A stretch of 64,000 nt of DNA, taken from positions 1 to 64,000 of the forward strand of contig NZ_FONZ01000003.1 in assembly GCF_900113055.1 (NCBI RefSeq), written 5' to 3'. Of the stretch, positions 8,046 to 17,523 are shown piece after piece. This DNA is from Flavimobilis marinus (GTDB lineage Bacteria; Actinomycetota; Actinomycetes; Actinomycetales; Cellulomonadaceae). The position numbers and the translations under genes were made by a program. The notes beneath the pieces are model-generated. The model worked only from the letters and a program-made list of their open reading frames with translations, was not told the origin of the DNA and made no database searches. Position 1 is the first letter of the stretch; every line of letters begins with the position of its first letter.

Positions 8046-9535
8046 CCGCGGACTCCCCTCGCCGGCGCCTGCGACGGCTACGGCGCGAGCTGCGTGGGTT
8101 CCGCGTCGAGGACACCGCGGGCGACCTCACCTACACGATCTACCTCGTCGTGCTCACGACCCTCATGTACGGGCCGATGCTCGCCCAGGCCCTGCGGGCG
8201 GGCGGCCAGACGATGCCCGACGCCGCACGCCCGTCGGTCACCACCGTCACCCTGGTCGTCGGTGGCCTCGCGGTGCTCGCGCTCGCGTTCGGGCGCAAGG
8301 TCGGGCCCCTGCGGACGACGGCGGCGGAGGTCGAGCACTTCCTGCGCGGCCAGGTCCCGCCGCACCTCGTGCTGCGCCGACGTGCGCTCGGGGCCGCCGT
8401 CGCGGTCGGGTTCGCGCTGGCAGGCGTGACGGCGGGTCTCGGCTACGGGGCCGACCTGGGCGTGGACCGCACCGCGCGGCTGGCGGGGCTCGCCGCGGTG
8501 GGCGGCCTGCTCGTCGGCGGCCTGTGGGTGCGGGTCCAGGCGGCCGGTACGCGAGTCAGGCCTCGGGCCGGCGCCGGCGTCCCTGCGGGCACACCGGCCG
8601 CCGCTGCCGCCAGGTCTGCCGCCGAGCCCCGTGCGTCTGCCGCGCGGATCGGGGACGTCGTGTGGCTGCGGCGCGCCCTGAACCGGCTCGATCCGGACGG
8701 GCTGCTGGCGGGCCTCGAGCGCTGGCGGTCGGCGGGCCGGTCCTTCATGGCCGGGGACGCGCGCGGGGCGGCCCTGCGCGTCGGGGAGGCCCCCGCGGCG
8801 CTGCGGCACCGCCGGCTGCGCATCTCGACGCGGCTGCCGCTGCTCGTGCTGGCACGGGACTGGCTCGGGGCCCAGCGCGCGCTGGGTCGGGTCGTGCGGA
8901 GCGTGGTCGGGGCGGTCGCGGCCGCGACCCTGCTCGTGCTGGGAGCCGGACCGGGGAGCATTGGCGCCGTCGCTGCCGCGCTCGTGCTGTTCGGGGCGAC
9001 GGCGTCGTGGGTCGAGGGGCTCGCGGCCCACGCTGACCATGCGGCCTCCGGCGTCGTCCCCGGCGCTCCCGGACGGCTGTTCACGCTGCACCTGATCTTC
9101 CCGAGCCTCGTCGCGACCGGCGTGCTGGTGATGGGCGGCGTGCTCGCGTGGGCGCTCACGGCGCTCGGCGTCATGACCGGTGACGGGGCCGTCCTCGGCG
9201 ACGCGGCCGCGGGCGCACCCGCGCTCGGGGGCGCGGCACCCACGGCCGACCGCCTGGCGTACGCGGTCGCGGTGGTCTTCCTCGCCGTGACGGCGCGGGC
9301 GTGGGTGGCGTCGCAGTCCGTGATGCCGCCGTCGGTGCTGACGCCCGTCGTCACACCGGTCGGCGACCTCTCCCCCGTCGTCATGGGGTCCTGGTACGTG
9401 CGCGGCTGGCTCGTGGTGCTCGGCGTCGTGCTCGGGATGCGCTGGCTCGCGCCCGACTCCGGCGCCGCCGTGTGGACGATCGTCGCCGGAGCCGTGCTCC
9501 TCGCCGTGGGGACGTCGCGGGTCTCGAGCCGCTGA
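8042..9535 (+). CDS. Polytopic membrane protein, likely permease partner of the upstream ABC ATPase
   Basis: A 497-residue protein starting at ATG 8042 inside the stop of the ATPase gene. It has an Arg-rich N-terminus (RRRLRRLRRELRGF), then multiple hydrophobic segments (LTYTIYLVVLTTLMYGPML, VTLVVGGLAVLALAF, LFTLHLIFPSLVATGVLVMG and others) around a long cytoplasmic loop of roughly residues 150-270. It is not a classical ABC permease with an EAA loop; it resembles actinobacterial ABC-linked membrane proteins of unknown function (possibly DUF6297, from memory). The role as permease is inferred from operon structure. Confidence 0.7.
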   Translation: MTADSPRRRLRRLRRELRGFRVEDTAGDLTYTIYLVVLTTLMYGPMLAQALRAGGQTMPDAARPSVTTVTLVVGGLAVLALAFGRKVGPLRTTAAEVEHFLRGQVPPHLVLRRRALGAAVAVGFALAGVTAGLGYGADLGVDRTARLAGLAAVGGLLVGGLWVRVQAAGTRVRPRAGAGVPAGTPAAAAARSAAEPRASAARIGDVVWLRRALNRLDPDGLLAGLERWRSAGRSFMAGDARGAALRVGEAPAALRHRRLRISTRLPLLVLARDWLGAQRALGRVVRSVVGAVAAATLLVLGAGPGSIGAVAAALVLFGATASWVEGLAAHADHAASGVVPGAPGRLFTLHLIFPSLVATGVLVMGGVLAWALTALGVMTGDGAVLGDAAAGAPALGGAAPTADRLAYAVAVVFLAVTARAWVASQSVMPPSVLTPVVTPVGDLSPVVMGSWYVRGWLVVLGVVLGMRWLAPDSGAAVWTIVAGAVLLAVGTSRVSSR

Positions 9536-9554
9536 CGTCCCCACGGCCACGGCG

Positions 9555-11624
9555 CTAGGCCGTCGTCGCGCCCTTGAACTGGCTCTCGTAGAGGGCGTGG
9601 TACGCGCCCTGCTGCGCGAGCAGCTGCTCGTGGTTGCCCTGCTCGACGATCGCGCCGTCGGCCATCACGAGGATGGTGTGGGCGTCGCGGATGGTCGACA
9701 GCCGGTGCGCGATCACGAACGACGTGCGGTCCGAGCGCAGCGCCGCCATGGCGTGCTGCACGAGCAGCTCGGTGCGCGTGTCGACCGACGACGTGGCCTC
9801 GTCGAGGATCAGCAGCGACGGGCTCGCGAGGAATGCCCGGGCGATCGTGATGAGCTGCCTCTCGCCCGCGGAGATCGAGCCGCTCTCGGTGTCGACCACG
9901 GTGTCGTAGCCGTCCGGGAGCTGGCGCACGAACCGGTCCACCATGGTCGCCTGTGCCGCGGCGACGACCTCGTCGTCGGTCGCGTCGAGCCGGCCATAAC
10001 GGATGTTCTCGCGGATGGTGCCCTCGAACAGCCACGCGTCCTGGAGCACCATGCCGATGCGGGACCGCAGGTCGTGACGCGTGAGGTCCCGCACGTCCGT
10101 GCCGTCGAGCAGGATCCGTCCGCCGTCGAGCTCATAGAAGCGCATGACGAGGTTGACGAGCGTCGTCTTGCCCGCGCCGGTGTGACCGACGATCGCGACC
10201 GTGTGCCCCGGCTCAGCAGAGAACGACAGGTGCTCGATCAGCGGCTCGGCGGGGTCGTAGGAGAACGAGACGTCCTCGAACACCACGCGGCCCTCGGTGC
10301 GCTCGGGCAGCGCGGCCGCGGCCGCGTCGGCCTCCTCCTCGTCGGCGTCGAGCAGCTCGAACGTGCGCTCGGCCGAGGCCACGCCGGACTGGAGCATGTT
10401 GGCCACCGACGCGATCTCGCTGACCGGCTGCGTGAACTCGCGCGAGTACTGGATGAACGCGGTTGCGTCGCCGAGGGTCATCTGGCCGCTCGCGACCCGC
10501 AGCCCGCCGCCGACCGCGACCAGCACGTACGACAGGTAGGACACGAACGTCATCGCCGGCATGATCATGCCGGAGACGAACTGCGCACCGAACGACGCCT
10601 TGTAGAGCTTCTCGTTGCGGTCGTCGAACTCGACGAGCATCTCCTCGCCGCGGCCGTAGGCGCGGATCAGCTCGAGTCCCGAGTAGGACTCCTCGACGTG
10701 GCCGTTGAGCGCGCCCGTGTTCTTCCACTGGGCCGCGAACAGCTTCTGGGAGCGCACGCCGATGAAGCCGGCGATGATCCCGGACAGCGGCAGCGAGACG
10801 AGTGCGACCAGCGCCAGTTGCCAGGACACGACGAACATCATCACGATGATGCCGAGCACGGTCATGACGGACTGGACGAGCTGGGAGAACGCCTGCTGGA
10901 GGGCGGCCTGGATGTTGTCGACGTCGTTGGTGACGCGGCTCATCAGGTCGCCGCGCTGGCGGGTGTCGAAGTAGCGCAGCGGCAGCCGGTTGAGCTTGTG
11001 CTCGATGTCCTCGCGCAGGCGGTAGACCACGCGCATGACGAGCTTGTTGAGGATGAAGCCCTGCGCCCACATGAGCACCGACGCGGCGACGTACATGCCG
11101 AGCACGATCACGATCAGCTGGCCGAGGCGGTCGAAGTCGATGCCCACGCCGGGCACGACCTCCGCCTTGGTGAGGAGCTCGGCGTACTCGGCGTTGCCGG
11201 AGGCGCGCGCCTGGGCGATCACCTGGTCCAGCGGCACGTCAGGGTCGAGCCGCCGGCCGAGGTAGCCGTTGAAGATGACGTCCATCGCCCGGCCCAGGAT
11301 GCGCGGCGCCACGACCGTGAGGACCACGGAGACGACGACGAGCCCGATCACCACGGACATGAGCGTGCGCTCGGGGCGCAGCAGGCCGATCAGGCGCTTG
11401 GCGGACGGCCAGAAGTGCTGGGCCTTCTTGCCAGGCGTGCCGCCGAACATGTCGCCGTCCATCTCGGTCGGCGTGTAGTCGTCGGCCGCCTCGGCCTCGG
11501 GGTTCTCCAGGGACGGCGAGGCCTCGGCGTCGGTGGCCACGGCGGCGCCCTCGACCGAGCCGTCCGCGCCCGAGCCGTCCTCGGCGGGCGTCCCAGGGGC
11601 GCCCTTCCTGCGTCGCGCCATCAC
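9555..11624 (-). CDS. ABC multidrug exporter half-transporter, catalytic subunit
   Basis: A 689-residue type IV (ABC_membrane + NBD) half-transporter. After an acidic cytoplasmic extension of about 75 residues come six membrane segments, then the NBD: Walker A GHTGAGKTT at 480-488, Walker B LLILDEA at 604-610 with the catalytic Glu, and H-loop IAHR at 638-641. The signature is non-canonical, ISAGERQ instead of LSGGQ. It follows the partner gene with a 4-nt (GTG start) or 1-nt (ATG start) overlap, so translation is coupled. Together with the partner it should form a heterodimeric exporter; substrate unknown. Confidence 0.93.
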   Translation of the reverse strand: MMARRRKGAPGTPAEDGSGADGSVEGAAVATDAEASPSLENPEAEAADDYTPTEMDGDMFGGTPGKKAQHFWPSAKRLIGLLRPERTLMSVVIGLVVVSVVLTVVAPRILGRAMDVIFNGYLGRRLDPDVPLDQVIAQARASGNAEYAELLTKAEVVPGVGIDFDRLGQLIVIVLGMYVAASVLMWAQGFILNKLVMRVVYRLREDIEHKLNRLPLRYFDTRQRGDLMSRVTNDVDNIQAALQQAFSQLVQSVMTVLGIIVMMFVVSWQLALVALVSLPLSGIIAGFIGVRSQKLFAAQWKNTGALNGHVEESYSGLELIRAYGRGEEMLVEFDDRNEKLYKASFGAQFVSGMIMPAMTFVSYLSYVLVAVGGGLRVASGQMTLGDATAFIQYSREFTQPVSEIASVANMLQSGVASAERTFELLDADEEEADAAAAALPERTEGRVVFEDVSFSYDPAEPLIEHLSFSAEPGHTVAIVGHTGAGKTTLVNLVMRFYELDGGRILLDGTDVRDLTRHDLRSRIGMVLQDAWLFEGTIRENIRYGRLDATDDEVVAAAQATMVDRFVRQLPDGYDTVVDTESGSISAGERQLITIARAFLASPSLLILDEATSSVDTRTELLVQHAMAALRSDRTSFVIAHRLSTIRDAHTILVMADGAIVEQGNHEQLLAQQGAYHALYESQFKGATTA

Positions 11625-13354
11625 GCTGCTCCCTCGATGCTCATCTGCGACTCGACGATCTCCCGGTACGTGTCGTTCGACTCGAGGAGCTCGTCGTGCG
11701 TGCCCGTGCCGACGACCTTGCCGCCGTCGAGCACGATGATCTGGTCCGCCTCACGGACCGTGGAGATCCGCTGGGCCACGATGATGACGGTCGCGCCCTG
11801 GGTCGCCTGCCCGAGGGCGGCGCGCAGCCGCGCGTCGGTCGTGACGTCGAGCGCGGAGAACGAGTCGTCGAACAGGTAGACCGAGGGCTTGGCCACGAGG
11901 GCGCGCGCAATGGCCAGGCGCTGCCGCTGGCCGCCCGAGACGTTGGTGCCGCCCTGGGCCACGTGCTCCTCGAGCCCGTCGGAGCGTTCCCGCACGAAGT
12001 CCTCGGCCTGCGCCACGCGCAGCGCCTCCCACATCTCGTCCTCGGTGGCTTCCGGGCGCCCGAACCGGAGGTTGGTCGCGAAGGTGCCGGAGAACAGGTA
12101 GGGCCGCTGCGGGACCAGCCCGACGAGGCCGGCGAGCTGGCTGCGGTCGAGGCCGGAGACCGGGACGCCGCCGATCGTCACCAGCCCCGACTGCGGCTCG
12201 TACAGCCGCGGGACGAGGTTGAGCAGCGTCGTCTTGCCTGCGCCCGTGGACCCGACGATCGCCGTCGTCTGCCCGGGGCGGGCCACGAAGCTGACCCGGT
12301 CGAGGACAGGAAGCTCCGCTCCCGGGTACCCGAAGGTGACGTCCCGGAACTCGACCTCGCCCGACGTCGGCGCCTCGGCGGAGCCGGTGGCCGCGCGCAT
12401 CGTCGGGACGACGTCGAACAGCTCCTCGAGGCGCTCGGCGGAGACCACGGCGCGCGGGATCATCATCACCATGAACACGCCCATCATCACCGCGACGAGG
12501 ATCTGCAGCAGGTACTGCAGGAAAGCCGTGAGCGCGCCGACCTCGATCTGACCGGCGTCCACGCGGTGACCGCCGAACCACAGCACGGCGGCCGTCGCCA
12601 GGTGCAGGATCATCATGATGATCGGGAACATGAGCACGAAGATGTTCCCCACCCGCACGGAGACGTCGGTGATCTGGCGGTTGGCGACGTCGTAGCGCTT
12701 GGCCTCGTGCGGCTCGCGGACGAACGCCCGGATGACGCGGATGCCGGTGATCTGCTCGCGCAGCACGCCGTTGATCGCGTCGATGCGGTCCTGCATGGTG
12801 CGGAACAGCGGCAGCAGGCGGACCACGAGCACGGACACGACGGCGAACAGCAGCGGCACCGAGACCCACACGAGCCAGCTCAGGCCCGGGTCCTCGCGCA
12901 GCGCCATGATGATGCCGCCGATGCACATGATGGGCGTGGAGACCATGAAGTTCAGGGTCATCAGCACGAGCATCTGGACCTGCTGCACGTCGTTCGTGTT
13001 GCGGGTGATCAGGGTCGCCGTGCCGAAGCGGCCGACGTCGAGCGCCCCGAGCGAGTCGACCTTGCGGAACACGTCGCGTCGCAGGTCGCGGCCCACGGCC
13101 ATCGCGGTGCGCGCACCGAACCAGATCGCGGCGATCGCGGCGGTCACTTGCAGGAGGCAGACCAGCAGCATGCGGATGCCGGTGGACCAGATGAAGTCGA
13201 CGTCGCCGCGCGAGACGCCCTCGTCGATGATCCGGGCGTTCAGGCTCGGCAGGTAGAGGGTCGCGATGGTCGACACGAGCTGAAGCGCGATGACGGCCGC
13301 GATCCAGGCACGGTACGGCCGCGCGTAGCGCAGTGCGAGGCGCAAGAGGGTCAC
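11621..13354 (-). CDS. ABC multidrug exporter half-transporter, degenerate-site subunit
   Basis: A 577-residue half-transporter, first gene of the pair. Six membrane segments are followed by an NBD with Walker A GSTGAGKTT (368-376) and a canonical signature VSGGQRQ (from 472). Walker B reads YLFDDS, with Asp in place of the catalytic Glu, and the H-loop His is Gln (VAQRIST, Q528). These changes complement the aberrant signature of the partner, so the heterodimer would have one consensus and one degenerate ATP site, as in TM287/288-type exporters. No regulator gene lies beside it. Confidence 0.93.
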   Translation of the reverse strand: MTLLRLALRYARPYRAWIAAVIALQLVSTIATLYLPSLNARIIDEGVSRGDVDFIWSTGIRMLLVCLLQVTAAIAAIWFGARTAMAVGRDLRRDVFRKVDSLGALDVGRFGTATLITRNTNDVQQVQMLVLMTLNFMVSTPIMCIGGIIMALREDPGLSWLVWVSVPLLFAVVSVLVVRLLPLFRTMQDRIDAINGVLREQITGIRVIRAFVREPHEAKRYDVANRQITDVSVRVGNIFVLMFPIIMMILHLATAAVLWFGGHRVDAGQIEVGALTAFLQYLLQILVAVMMGVFMVMMIPRAVVSAERLEELFDVVPTMRAATGSAEAPTSGEVEFRDVTFGYPGAELPVLDRVSFVARPGQTTAIVGSTGAGKTTLLNLVPRLYEPQSGLVTIGGVPVSGLDRSQLAGLVGLVPQRPYLFSGTFATNLRFGRPEATEDEMWEALRVAQAEDFVRERSDGLEEHVAQGGTNVSGGQRQRLAIARALVAKPSVYLFDDSFSALDVTTDARLRAALGQATQGATVIIVAQRISTVREADQIIVLDGGKVVGTGTHDELLESNDTYREIVESQMSIEGAA

Positions 13355-13455
13355 GAAGGGTCCTTCCGGAGGGCTGCTGCGGCGAGCCTAACCCCGCGCA
13401 CCGACACAGCGGGAGGCTTTTCTGACGCGTTGTCGTCGACGTTCCCGCGTGGCCT

Positions 13456-14655
13456 TCAGGGGGCGGGCGGTGCCCACCGCAGCACGGCCCCGGTCCCCCG
13501 CGCCGCGAGCGCTCCAGGCACGGACCGCACCACCAGGTTCCGCGCGCCGACGGCGAGGCGCCCCTCGAGACCGGCACCGAACCGCGCGGCCATCAGCGAC
13601 CGCCGCGCGATCGTCTGCGTCCGCGACCGGCGTGCGCGGTCGTACCGCTCGAGCGCGGAGCCGACCGGGTCGCCCGAGGACCGCGCGCCGTCGGACCCGA
13701 GGAAGATCCCCAGCGTGACGCCGTCCTCGATCGAGGAGTTCGCGCCCTGGCCCATGGTCGGGAGCATCGCGTGCGCGGCGTCGCCCACGAGCACCACATG
13801 TTCCGCGACGTAGGTGCGCAGCGGCTGCACCGAGTAGACGTCGTGCCGGATCACGTCCTCGGGTCTCGTGCGTGCGATCAGCGTCCGGGCGGGCTCGGCC
13901 CAGTCGGCGAACCGCGCGAGCGCCGCGCCCTGCTCGTCGGACCACCGGACGCCCTCGTCCGAGGCCGCGAAGCCGTACCAGTAGACGCGCTCGGCATCGA
14001 GCCGCACAGCGCCCATCTCCGCGCCCGGACCCCAGCGCACCACGAAGCTGTCGTGCACGATCCCGGGCTCGTGCACGATGCCTCGCCACGCGGACATGCC
14101 GCAGTACCGCAGCGTGGCGGGCGGGTCGACGGCGGACCGCACGACGCTGCGCAGCCCGTCCGCGCCGACGACGAGGTCCGCCGCCAGCCGCTCGGGCTCG
14201 CCGGCGCCGTCGGGCCGTGCCAGGAGGACGCTCGCGTGACCGCCGGGCTGCCCGGGGACGCCGGGCTCGATCCCGACGACGCGCGCATCCGTGCGCAGCT
14301 CGGCCCCCTTGGCGGCCGCCTCGCGCAGCACGCGGTGCAGCTCCGGACGGTAGATCCCGTACACCTCCCCGAGGCGCCCGGACTGCCGCGGCGTGCGCAG
14401 CAGCCAGCGGCCGCGATGGTCCATGGTGCCGTCGAGGTGCACGCGCCAGCCCGCGGCCCGGGCCGCGTCCCCGAGGCCGAGGTGATCGAGCGCGGCCAGA
14501 CCGTTGGCCGTCAGGGCGATACCGGCACCGACCTCCGCGAACCGGGGCGCCTGCTCGAGCACCGTCACGCGCCAGCCAGCCCGGAACAGCGCGACGGCGG
14601 CCGTGAGCCCTCCTATCCCACCCCCGACGACGACGGCGGTGCGCTCGAGGGTCAC
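13456..14655 (-). CDS. FAD-dependent monooxygenase (aromatic-ring hydroxylase type)
   Basis: A 399-residue flavoprotein. The dinucleotide-binding motif VVVGGGIGGLTAAVAL is at the N-terminus, DLVVGADGLRSVVR carries the DG motif, and LVGDAAHAMLPTMGQGAN carries the GD motif with the Pro/Gly-rich flavin contact. The family uses NAD(P)H and oxygen to hydroxylate aromatic or polycyclic substrates (salicylate hydroxylase/UbiH-like). GTG 14655 overlaps the stop of the preceding gene by 4 nt and begins right at the FAD motif. No pathway genes are nearby, so the substrate is unknown. Confidence 0.9.
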   Translation of the reverse strand: MTLERTAVVVGGGIGGLTAAVALFRAGWRVTVLEQAPRFAEVGAGIALTANGLAALDHLGLGDAARAAGWRVHLDGTMDHRGRWLLRTPRQSGRLGEVYGIYRPELHRVLREAAAKGAELRTDARVVGIEPGVPGQPGGHASVLLARPDGAGEPERLAADLVVGADGLRSVVRSAVDPPATLRYCGMSAWRGIVHEPGIVHDSFVVRWGPGAEMGAVRLDAERVYWYGFAASDEGVRWSDEQGAALARFADWAEPARTLIARTRPEDVIRHDVYSVQPLRTYVAEHVVLVGDAAHAMLPTMGQGANSSIEDGVTLGIFLGSDGARSSGDPVGSALERYDRARRSRTQTIARRSLMAARFGAGLEGRLAVGARNLVVRSVPGALAARGTGAVLRWAPPAP

Positions 14656-15344
14656 GGGCGCTCCGCCCGGAGCGGCCACGGCTCCCACGGCTCGCGCAGC
14701 GCCTTGGCCATGCGCACCGCTCCCGCGCGGCCTGCGAGGGCGCGGTCGTTCCATCGCCCGCTGCTCCGCCAGCTCCCGCCATCGGCCGTCTCGAGCTCGT
14801 AGCCGAACCACAGGCTCGGGATCAGCTGCACGAACTCGCGGTACATGCCGGCGACGATCGCAAGAACGGTGCCCTCCAGGTCTTCGGCACCACCCTCCCA
14901 GGTCTCGTCGCACGCGTCGCAGCCACAGCTCGGGAACCCAAACTCTTGCATCAGCCCCGCGCGGAGCAGCACCCCGGGGAAGTTCGTGAAGACGAAGGCC
15001 AGCGGCGCTCCGTGAACCCCCCGCGGCACCAACCGCACGACGCGCACGAGGAAGTCCTCGTCTGGCTGAGCCACCGGCGCGCTGCCTCGCTCGACCGCGC
15101 GCTCCGCCACCACAGCCGCTGCCACCTCCGGCCCCTCGGACACCTCGACGTCGTAGGTCGCGACGAGGTGGGCGATCAGCGCGTCCGCGACCGTGTGCAG
15201 CGGCGCGAAGCGTTCCAGGTGGGAGGTGACGGAGTAGGTGTCGTCGGGAGGTCCGTCGCTCCAGCGGTCCCCGTACGGGATCGCCTGCCCGTCGTCGCCG
15301 CGCACGACGACGTCGGCGATCAGGGGACGCACGTAGGGCGGCAT
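14652..15344 (-). CDS. Conserved hypothetical protein, co-transcribed with the FAD monooxygenase
   Basis: A 230-residue soluble protein that I do not firmly recognise (possibly DUF6226-like). It contains YSVTSHLERFAPLHTVADAL, FLVRVVRLVP and a cysteine cluster FPSCGCDACDETWEGG that may bind metal, then EFVQLIPSLWFGYELE. It has no signal peptide or membrane segment. It precedes the monooxygenase with a 4-nt overlap. A link with the monooxygenase is implied only by the operon. Confidence 0.6.
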   Translation of the reverse strand: MPPYVRPLIADVVVRGDDGQAIPYGDRWSDGPPDDTYSVTSHLERFAPLHTVADALIAHLVATYDVEVSEGPEVAAAVVAERAVERGSAPVAQPDEDFLVRVVRLVPRGVHGAPLAFVFTNFPGVLLRAGLMQEFGFPSCGCDACDETWEGGAEDLEGTVLAIVAGMYREFVQLIPSLWFGYELETADGGSWRSSGRWNDRALAGRAGAVRMAKALREPWEPWPLRAERP

Positions 15345-15402
15345 GGCCCGAGAGTAGCGGGGCGTGTCCGAGCGGGGAATCCCCCGGTCGAGCCCGGGAA
15401 CG

Positions 15403-15435
15403 CCGAAGGCCCCCGTCGTGGACGGGGGCCTTCGG
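15403..15435 (-). terminator. Strong hairpin terminator of tRNA-Ala
   Basis: A perfect 15-bp stem (15403-15417 with 15421-15435) closed by a 3-nt loop, immediately downstream of the minus-strand tRNA. The following T-tract is weak, as usual in high-GC Actinobacteria. It could also serve as a bidirectional barrier. Confidence 0.85.
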
Positions 15436-15444
15436 GCTTCTGGG

Positions 15445-15517
15445 TGGAGCTAAGGAGATTCGAACTCCTGACCTCTTCGATGCGAACGAAGCGCGCTACC
15501 AACTGCGCCATAGCCCC
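15445..15517 (-). tRNA. tRNA-Ala (CGC)
   Basis: A 73-nt cloverleaf on the minus strand. The acceptor stem GGGGCTA/TAGCTCC contains the G3-U70 wobble pair that is the alanine identity element. The anticodon loop TTCGCAT gives anticodon CGC (codon GCG), and the T-loop is GTTCGAATC. Discriminator A; CCA is not encoded. Confidence 0.97.
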
Positions 15518-15599
15518 GTGAAGCGGTCCCTAGATTAGCACCCCTGCGGAGCGGTTCGCACACCGCGTGTCGGGGGCGGCCGCCGATCGCGGGCGACGC

Positions 15600-16811
15600 C
15601 TACTGTCCCGACGCGCGGCGGCGGGCGAGAATCTGGTTCAGGTTGAGCCCCAGGCCCTCGGTCGACGTCGAGGCCTCGGCGGCCTGCTCGTCGACGGGCG
15701 CGGTGGTCTCCGCGGAGCGCGCCGTCATGGGCGTCGTGACGTCGGCGTCCTCGAGCGGGGCGACCTCGCGGCGCGGGGCCGCGGGCTTCATCGTGTACGT
15801 CGGGCGCGGCAGCGAGAAGCCGGCGAGCTCGCCCCCGGGCGACGCCACGGCGGCCTTCTCCGCACCAACCTTCTGGCCAGCGCTCTTCTCGATGCTGGGC
15901 TCGACCGCAGGCTTCTCGACGACGCCCGAAGCGTCCGCCGCAGCCTCACCTTCGCCGACCACCGGCGTCGGGACCGACGCGCGGACCTGCTCGGTCATCG
16001 CCGCGACGTCGCCGTCGACGATCACGCCGTTGGCGCGGTCGGCCTCGGCCTCGGCCGCCATCTGGCGACGGACCTCGTCGGAGGAGATCATGCGGGTGTT
16101 CGTCTGGCTGGCGTGCACGGCGTGCCCGGTAATGCGGTGGGCGTGCCCGGCCGCGACGCGCGCACCGGGAGCGCCCCGCACGACGCGGGCGGACGACGTC
16201 GGACGCTCACCCGCGGAGGCCGGGGCGGTGGTGCGTGCCGACGGGGCACGGCGCGCGGCCCGCTGCTCGGCCTGGTCGCGCTGCGCGGAGATCGCGGCGC
16301 GGCGACCGAGGACGAGGACGGCGCCCAACAGGGCGGTGACGACGCCGGGGACGATCAGGGACAGGCTGAAGGCGGGCACGGCGGACCAGGCGATCGCGGC
16401 CAGACCGAGGAGCGTGAGGGTCAGCACGAGACGACGACGCGCGGCCGCGGCGCGGCGCTCAGCGATGCTCGCCGACGGCGTCGCGGACGGTGCCGGGCGC
16501 GCGCTCGACGTGGCCGGGCGGGGTGCAGCAGGCTGGTCCATCGTCCGTGCTCCTTCCATCTCCGTGCTGGTGACCGTGGCCATCGGGGCGGTCAGCAGCG
16601 GAACTGCCCGTGCCGGTCCGATCGCTCGGGGTGCCTCGACCTGACGCCGCTGCGAGTCGGCAGCGACGGCGAGGACCCGCAGCGACCCGGAGAACCGGTC
16701 ATCGGTGCGGGACTGGAGAAGCTGGGAGCGGTGCTTGAGGCCGTGCGGCACGAGGTACATGCCCCACAGACCCGCGAGCGCCAGCACACCCATACCAGCG
16801 AACGGTTCCAC
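15600..16811 (-). CDS. SepX/GlpR-type actinobacterial cell-division membrane protein
   Basis: A 403-residue membrane protein starting at GTG 16811. An N-terminal membrane segment (FAGMGVLALAGLWGMYLVPH) is followed by the conserved LKHRSQLLQSRTDDRFSGSLRVLA. A second hydrophobic hairpin lies around residues 125-170, and the remaining half is long and low-complexity (Ala/Pro/Glu). This N-terminus and the gene order galU-moeA(glp)-rimJ match Rv0996/GlpR of Corynebacteriales and SepX of Streptomyces, a membrane receptor for a gephyrin-like MoeA that works with FtsZ/Wag31 at the septum and poles. Assignment rests on synteny plus this N-terminal motif. Confidence 0.78.
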   Translation of the reverse strand: MEPFAGMGVLALAGLWGMYLVPHGLKHRSQLLQSRTDDRFSGSLRVLAVAADSQRRQVEAPRAIGPARAVPLLTAPMATVTSTEMEGARTMDQPAAPRPATSSARPAPSATPSASIAERRAAAARRRLVLTLTLLGLAAIAWSAVPAFSLSLIVPGVVTALLGAVLVLGRRAAISAQRDQAEQRAARRAPSARTTAPASAGERPTSSARVVRGAPGARVAAGHAHRITGHAVHASQTNTRMISSDEVRRQMAAEAEADRANGVIVDGDVAAMTEQVRASVPTPVVGEGEAAADASGVVEKPAVEPSIEKSAGQKVGAEKAAVASPGGELAGFSLPRPTYTMKPAAPRREVAPLEDADVTTPMTARSAETTAPVDEQAAEASTSTEGLGLNLNQILARRRASGQ

Positions 16812-16908
16812 GCCACTGACGGTAAGCGAGGCGCGCCGCGGTTCCGGGGACGCGCGCGGCGTGTCTTACACGGGTGTGATTTACCCCGCGCGGCTCGGCG
16901 GTCCCGCG

Positions 16909-17523
16909 CTACTGCATCGCCTCGCGGGTGCGCTGCCAGCGGGCCAGCAGGCCGTCGGGGACGTCCTCGGTGGTCACGGCGAACGTGCGGTGGTCGCACC
17001 ACTGGCCCTGGATGTGCAGGTAGCGCTCGCGCACGCCCTCGTCGCGCAACCCGAGCTTCGCCACGACGCGCAGCGACGCCGCGTTCTCCGGCCGGATGTT
17101 GATCTCCATCCGGTGCAGCCCGACCTCGGCGAAGCAGTGGTCGATCGCGAGCGCGACCGCGGTCGGGACGATCCCCCGGCCCGCGACGTGCTGGCTGACC
17201 CAGTACCCGAGGCTCGCCGAGCACGCCGAGCCGTACATGATGCCGGAGACCGTGAGCTGCCCCACGAGCTCGTCGTTGTGCTCGATCGCGAACGGCAGGG
17301 CGCTGCCCGCGCGGGCCTGCGCCGTCAGCGAGCGCACATACCCGTGGAAGGTCGGCGGGGCCTGCACGTGCCCCAGGGGGGTGGTGGCCTCCCACGGCTC
17401 GAGCCAGTCGCGGTTGGTGGCGCGCAGCCGGGCCCACGCGCGCCCGTCGGTGCGGCGCAGCGGGCGCAGGACGACCGGGCCGAACACCGTGTCGTCCCGG
17501 AGCTCGACCGGCCAGCCGATCAT
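16909..17523 (-). CDS. GNAT-family N-acetyltransferase, RimJ/RimL type
   Basis: A 204-residue acetyltransferase of the kind that modifies ribosomal-protein N-termini. Motifs: VLRPLRRTDGRAWARLRATN at the N-terminus, LGYWVSQHVAGRGIVPTAV (acetyl-CoA-binding V/I-x-x-x-GxGxG region) and INIRPENAASLRVVAKLGL (motif B). Its start overlaps the stop of the glp/moeA gene by 4 nt. The conserved place between moeA(glp) and sepX/glpR suggests co-expression with division genes rather than ribosome assembly, but the target is unknown. Confidence 0.88.
   Translation of the reverse strand: MIGWPVELRDDTVFGPVVLRPLRRTDGRAWARLRATNRDWLEPWEATTPLGHVQAPPTFHGYVRSLTAQARAGSALPFAIEHNDELVGQLTVSGIMYGSACSASLGYWVSQHVAGRGIVPTAVALAIDHCFAEVGLHRMEINIRPENAASLRVVAKLGLRDEGVRERYLHIQGQWCDHRTFAVTTEDVPDGLLARWQRTREAMQ

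Noticed and set aside
9597-13813. Long plus-strand frames across the ABC exporter genes
   Set aside because: Mirror of minus-strand ABC codon bias; no start signals or motifs, whereas the minus strand has full Walker and signature motifs.
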